Source: Beijerinckiaceae bacterium
GTDB taxonomy: Bacteria > Pseudomonadota > Alphaproteobacteria > Rhizobiales > Beijerinckiaceae
Reading direction: 5' to 3'
NCBI GenBank assembly: GCA_022702195.1
Contig: JAKONB010000180.1
Location: forward strand, 1-11,136
Length of the DNA: 11,136 nt
Below the pieces are notes generated by a model. The model was given only the letters and a program-made list of their open reading frames with translations, searched no databases and was not told the origin of the DNA. How positions within the stretch are numbered: position 1 is the first letter of the stretch; every line of letters begins with the position of its first letter. Both the position numbers and the translations under genes were made by a program. Shown here one piece after another: positions 7,771 through 11,136 of the stretch.

Positions 7771-7869
7771 AGCATCGTCCCGAAAGGTGCTTGCCGGCTT
7801 TCGGGAAACGACGAGATAAGATCAAGAACCGAGAGCATCGTCCCGGATCCGATTTCCGGGACGATGCTC
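7771..7869. repeat. Composite palindromic intergenic repeat (Rhizobiales style)
   Basis: Two adjacent hairpin units share the direct repeat AGCATCGTCCCG (7771-7782 and 7834-7845), with an inverted third copy at 7857-7868. Unit 1 has CCCGAAAG (7779-7786) pairing with CTTTCGGG (7798-7805) around an 11-base loop. Unit 2 has 15-bp arms, GAGCATCGTCCCGGA (7833-7847) and TCCGGGACGATGCTC (7855-7869), around a 7-base loop. The GCATC...CGAAA...CCGG.TTTCGG layout followed by a second GAGCAT...ATGCTC hairpin is like abundant intergenic repeats I recall from Rhizobiales genomes. Open frames crossing it are spurious. It lies upstream of the SMR gene and between two genes pointing away from each other. Confidence 0.85.
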
Positions 7870-8145
7870 GAACGGTCGGCGCAAGAAAGAACATGACGCA
7901 GCCAAAGTGAGAGGGCATTGCCCACGCCCCCCTCGTCCGGAACGTTGCGCGATCCGGCCGCCCTGACGCGACGCCGATGCGGGAGGAGAGGTGTTACGCC
8001 AAGTTGATGAACGTTTTCCGCGCGAGCGGCCCCAAGCGGATTGCTCGTCGCGGGATCGTCCCCGGGAATCCGCACACCCCGCCCCGCTTCGTGAGGCTGC
8101 CGTCCGGGCGCGTCAAACCGCGTCAAGGAATCTTCAAGACTCGGA
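7870..8145. other. Intergenic region upstream of the serine hydrolase, no supported gene
   Basis: Short frames on both strands cross this stretch, but none has a recognisable product. A stop in the hydrolase frame at 8092-8094 bounds the coding region on the left. AAGGA at 8125-8129 and GGAG at 8143-8146 are the only ribosome-binding-like sequences near the hydrolase start. I see no convincing -35/-10 pair. Confidence 0.4.
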
Positions 8146-9369
8146 GTGACATCAAGCGGGATGCCCGCCTCGTCCAGGATCTCCCCGCCGTCGACCCGCA
8201 CGCGGTCCGCCCGCCGGTGGATCGCGCCCCTCGCGATCGGTGCCGCACTGATCGGCGGCGCCTGGGCCGCCACCGCCGTGCTCCGCGTTCCCAACCCTGT
8301 CACGCTCGCGGCCCTGGCGATCGTCGAGCCCTCGGCGGTCGGCCCGTGGTTTCCGAGCCGTGTCGTCGCGGCATCGGGTCAGGCCCGTGCCCTGCCGTTC
8401 AGCCCGCGCCCGATCCTCGGCCGCGTCAATTGGAAGGGCCGGCCGGTGCCGCTCGGCGCGATGCTGGAGGCAACGCACACCAACGCCTTCCTGGTGGTGC
8501 AGGACAATGTCCTGATCCACGAGTGGTACCGTTCCGGGGCCGGGCCAGCGACGTTGTTCCCGTCGTGGTCCGTGGCGAAATCCATCGTGTCCCTGCTGGT
8601 CGGGTCGGCCGTGTCGCGGGGCAAGCTCTCCGAAACCGACCGCGTCTCGGCGCTCCTCCCCGAATTGCGGCATGCGGCGGTCTTCCGGGAGATCACGGTG
8701 CGCAACCTCCTCGACATGACGAGCGGACTCGCCGTGCCGGAGAATTACGATCCGCTGCATCCGCTCACCGGTACGGCCGGGATGTACCTCACCCAGGACA
8801 TCCCGGCCTTCGTGGCGGACAACGCGCAGCTGGCGTTCAAGCCGGGCAGCGCGGGCCACTACCGGAGCATCGACACCGAGGTCCTCGGCCTGCTCCTGGC
8901 GCGGGTCGAGGGCAAGCCGGTGGCGGATCTGCTCTCGGAGCGGATCTGGAAGCCGATGGGAGCCGAGGCCGAGGCGACCTGGAACCTCGATCGGCCGGCG
9001 GGAGTCGAGAAGGCGTTCTGTTGCCTCAACGCGACGGCCCGGGATTTCGCCCGCCTCGGGCTCCTCGTGGCCGATCAGGGCCGGGCCGGAGACGTCCGCA
9101 TCATCCCGGCCCGCTGGATCGAGCGGATCGCCACGCCGGCCCGCCGCGTGGTGGACGGGTGGCGCTACTCCGCCCAGTGGTGGCACGCCCCCGGCGACGA
9201 TGATGGCGCGATCTCGGCGATCGGCGTCTACGGACAGTACGTCTACGTCAACCGCACCACCGGCACGGTCATCGTGAAGCTCAGCGATCACGGGGCCGAG
9301 CAGGACGAGACCGAAACCCTCGCGGTGATGCAGGCGATCGCCGCCGATCTGGCGGCCAAGGGTCCCTGA
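8146..9369 (+). CDS. Membrane-anchored serine hydrolase, beta-lactamase / NylB (6-aminohexanoate-dimer hydrolase) family
   Basis: Protein of 407 residues. A hydrophobic segment at about 25-47 after an Arg-rich start suggests a signal anchor with the catalytic domain in the periplasm. The domain carries the class C beta-lactamase-like set: S142-V-A-K145 (nucleophile and base, SxxK), Y239-R-S241 in GHYRSIDTEVL, and V-Y-G-Q 361-364 in place of KTG. Colinear matches to recalled NylB run throughout: TNAFLVVQ, EWYRSG, LLDMTSGL, the Y-x-S (not Y-x-N) second motif, ARDFARLG, QWW and VIVKLS. The family hydrolyses amide or ester bonds by an acyl-serine intermediate; the true substrate here is unknown, and nylon-oligomer activity should not be assumed. 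Start: GTG 8146 or ATG 8161 (residue 6), both with weak ribosome binding sites; no other start lies between them and the upstream stop at 8092. Confidence 0.88.
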   Translation: MTSSGMPASSRISPPSTRTRSARRWIAPLAIGAALIGGAWAATAVLRVPNPVTLAALAIVEPSAVGPWFPSRVVAASGQARALPFSPRPILGRVNWKGRPVPLGAMLEATHTNAFLVVQDNVLIHEWYRSGAGPATLFPSWSVAKSIVSLLVGSAVSRGKLSETDRVSALLPELRHAAVFREITVRNLLDMTSGLAVPENYDPLHPLTGTAGMYLTQDIPAFVADNAQLAFKPGSAGHYRSIDTEVLGLLLARVEGKPVADLLSERIWKPMGAEAEATWNLDRPAGVEKAFCCLNATARDFARLGLLVADQGRAGDVRIIPARWIERIATPARRVVDGWRYSAQWWHAPGDDDGAISAIGVYGQYVYVNRTTGTVIVKLSDHGAEQDETETLAVMQAIAADLAAKGP

Positions 9370-9532
9370 GTATCGCGAGGGGGCCGCGTCCCGCGCGTGG
9401 TGCCTGCCCCGGCAAGGCCCCAAGTCCATTGCCCGCGAACGCGCGCGAAGTTTTGTGGCGGCCGCTTAACGCGGTGCTCATGCCGATCGTGGACAATGCT
9501 GGCCGCACGCCACTTCTCGAAGACGTTCGATC

Positions 9533-10987
9533 ATGTCCGATCCCGTTTCATCCGCGTCTCGCGGTCCATCCCTCGCGCTCGGGGTGCCGACGTACCGCAA
9601 GGGTGTGAACGAGGCGCGGATCACACCCCTCTGGCTGCTGCTCGTCGGGCGTGCGGCCGTGCGGCGGAACTGGCACCTGCTGCTGATCTTCGGTTTGGTC
9701 TGCACGGCGCTCGGCATCGTCGTGGTGATCGACTCCCTCGATGGGGCACTCCACGTTCCGGACCGCTGGTTCGGCCTTCTCCTCCTGGCCGAGGGGCTGG
9801 GGTCCCTCTTGGCCGGAACGCTCGCAGCGGGCGCCGCGCGCCGGCTGCGCCTCCTCAAGGGTGTGTTGCTGTGCGCGATGGCCGTGCTGATCGTCGCCGC
9901 AACCCGGCACAGCGTCTTCCTGCTCGCAATGATCTTCGGGACCGCCTTCCTGGTCGACGGCGCGATCCGCATCGTCATCGCCTGTATCCTGAAGTTCTCC
10001 GGTTGGCGAAGCTCGGCGGCCCTCGGGGCGCTCGGCGTCGCTTTCGGGCTGTTCCATCTCCAGCCCTGGCCAACCTGGTATGCGGGCACGGTGGGATACT
10101 GCGTCGGGATGTTCCTCCTCCTCAACGGCGCGCGCTTCGCCCTGGCCAGCCTGCGGACCCGGCGCCTGGATCCCTGCCCGACCGCGTCCCCGTCGCCGAT
10201 GGCGTCACGGCCGGGGCTCGAAGACAAAGTCCCGCCCGATGGGGTCGGACATGGCTCCAGCCTGCAAGTCCATGTCTGGACCCCGACCGGTCAGGCCACC
10301 ACCCCGGCCCGGCAGCGGCTGATGAACCGCTACGTCGCCTCCGTCGACGCGCGCGGGGTGCTCTCCACGGGACACGCCGCCCTCGAGCAGGGCACGGATC
10401 TCTACATCAGTCACTATCCGGCGGTGGAAATCGATCGGTCGTCGGCCAACCTGCGCTCCAACCTGAGTGCCGGACCCGAGAATGATGTGCCGGGCCGCTT
10501 CCTGCCATCGTACCGGGAGGAGGCCGCGGATTGGTGTGAGGCGACCCTCACGATTCGGCTCAGCGGCATCGACGACGAGCGGCTCCGGATGTTCTGGGCG
10601 GATTATCGCCGTGATCCGACCTACAACTTCATCGGCCGCAACTGCTCCACGGCCGTGGCACTCGCGCTGGATGCGGCGGTGGAGGGGGCGCTGGCGCGCA
10701 CCGGACATCCGTGGCGCCAGCTTGCCAAGGCCATGACCAGCCCCGAGTTCTGGGCGGCGGCCGTCCTGCGAAACGGGGCCGCCGGGATGACGTGGACGCC
10801 GGGGCTGGTCCTCGACTACAGCCGTGCCCTGAGCACGCTCATCGACCCGGATCCCCCGATGCCCGGTATCGCGTGGACGGGTGTCGTCCGGCAGATCGTC
10901 GGCACCCGGCCCAGGAAGTGGCTTCCCGGGCTGCCTCGCCTGGCGCGCCGCCGCCCCGCCGCGAATTCGGCCCGCGGCGAAGCCTGA
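9533..10987 (+). CDS. HdeD/DUF308-like membrane domain fused to a putative papain-like cysteine hydrolase domain
   Basis: Protein of 484 residues in two parts. Residues about 47-206 hold six hydrophobic segments (near 48-68, 79-100, 107-123, 127-151, 159-178 and 182-206), with paired-helix spacing and GxxLLxxG-type features like HdeD acid-resistance membrane proteins. A Pro-rich linker (about 210-240) leads to a soluble domain, about 243-440. It has a strand-like VHVWTPTG, then H281 in STGHAAL, Y291/Y295, and N370-C371 in NFIGRNCSTAVALALD. A His in a beta region followed later by Cys at the start of a helix is the order seen in circularly permuted papain-fold (NlpC/P60-like, YiiX/LRAT-type) hydrolases. 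Cysteine peptidase or amidase activity is therefore inferred, not shown. ATG at 9533 is used; only weak GAAGA precedes it. It lies 163 bases after the hydrolase on the same strand, so co-transcription is possible but unproven. Confidence 0.82.
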   Translation: MSDPVSSASRGPSLALGVPTYRKGVNEARITPLWLLLVGRAAVRRNWHLLLIFGLVCTALGIVVVIDSLDGALHVPDRWFGLLLLAEGLGSLLAGTLAAGAARRLRLLKGVLLCAMAVLIVAATRHSVFLLAMIFGTAFLVDGAIRIVIACILKFSGWRSSAALGALGVAFGLFHLQPWPTWYAGTVGYCVGMFLLLNGARFALASLRTRRLDPCPTASPSPMASRPGLEDKVPPDGVGHGSSLQVHVWTPTGQATTPARQRLMNRYVASVDARGVLSTGHAALEQGTDLYISHYPAVEIDRSSANLRSNLSAGPENDVPGRFLPSYREEAADWCEATLTIRLSGIDDERLRMFWADYRRDPTYNFIGRNCSTAVALALDAAVEGALARTGHPWRQLAKAMTSPEFWAAAVLRNGAAGMTWTPGLVLDYSRALSTLIDPDPPMPGIAWTGVVRQIVGTRPRKWLPGLPRLARRRPAANSARGEA

Positions 10988-10990
10988 CAC

Positions 10991-11023
10991 CGGACCTCGA
11001 TCCGCGCAGCTCAGCGAGGTCCG
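10991..11023 (+). terminator. Hairpin just after the HdeD-hydrolase fusion gene
   Basis: Four bases after the TGA, CGGACCTCG (10991-10999) pairs perfectly with CGAGGTCCG (11015-11023) across a 15-base loop. The sequence after the stem is AATTGTG, without a proper U-run. Position and stem suggest a terminator, though the long loop and missing U-tract make it a weak example. Confidence 0.45.
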
Positions 11024-11136
11024 AATTGTGCCTGGGCTCACGGCCGGTACAGCCGCGGGGGGCAGCGCCTGCCGGCAGTCGCGCACCGCGATGTCACGCG
11101 ACGCGTTTCGATGGACGTCATCCGCCCGATCAGAAC

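Noticed and set aside
7721..8303. Minus-strand frames crossing the palindromic repeat (65 and 178 codons)
   Set aside because: They translate the intergenic repeat itself and overlap the start of the serine hydrolase. They have no recognisable domain or ribosome binding site.
8152..9429. A 425-codon minus-strand frame opposite the serine hydrolase
   Set aside because: Its translation is Arg/Gly/His-rich and featureless, whereas the plus strand encodes the full set of serine hydrolase motifs in order.
10205..11086. A 293-codon minus-strand frame opposite the end of the HdeD fusion
   Set aside because: It is antisense to the NCST-containing domain and has low-complexity Arg/Gly/Pro composition, so it is a GC-driven shadow.
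11024..11136. Possible gene ends at the right edge (a minus-strand frame ending at 11038-11040, and plus-strand ATG codons near 11091)
   Set aside because: Too little sequence is visible, no ribosome binding site or recognisable residues are present, and the translated stretch looks like non-coding GC-rich DNA.

Overview
The window is very GC-rich, with strong G/C bias at third codon positions. Its intergenic repeat has an architecture I associate with Rhizobiales, and the gene set includes a huge Gly-rich autotransporter, an EmrE-type SMR pump, a NylB-type serine hydrolase and an HdeD-like membrane protein. Together these suggest an alphaproteobacterium, most likely a Methylobacterium/Methylorubrum relative. 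The genus is inferred from composition and recalled repeat style, not from a marker gene.

Layout. Positions 1-88 form a perfect palindrome cut by the window edge. It mirrors the last codons of the big minus-strand gene, so the plus strand also reads ...ARLSVRF-stop at its left end. Positions 65-6466 (minus) encode an autotransporter of about 2,130 residues: signal peptide, about 20 Gly-rich AQSxGGGGG units, a linker and a C-terminal beta-barrel ending in Phe. Two charged, probably helical inserts interrupt the glycine-rich passenger. Positions 6467-7394 hold no convincing gene. The outer part of that gap (about 6990-7285) is clearly more AT-rich than its surroundings, carries small inverted repeats and is the likeliest regulatory zone. 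A 26-codon ORF there resembles the first helices of a winged-helix regulator. Next comes a minus-strand EmrE/QacE-type SMR efflux gene (7395-7727), then a composite palindromic intergenic repeat (7771-7869).

The right half reads on the plus strand. A membrane-anchored beta-lactamase/6-aminohexanoate-dimer-hydrolase family protein (8146-9369) is followed after 163 bases by an unusual fusion (9533-10987): an HdeD/DUF308-like multi-pass membrane domain joined to a cytosolic or periplasmic domain with a His...Asn-Cys arrangement like permuted papain-fold hydrolases. A hairpin follows its stop codon. The last ~110 bases carry no supported gene.

The genes do not form an obvious pathway. The common theme is the cell envelope: a surface-exposed giant adhesin-like protein, an inner-membrane drug pump, a periplasm-facing hydrolase and a membrane-tethered putative cysteine hydrolase. 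The strongest candidates for something undescribed are the HdeD-hydrolase fusion, the edge palindrome with its mirrored C-terminus, and the helical inserts in the autotransporter passenger.
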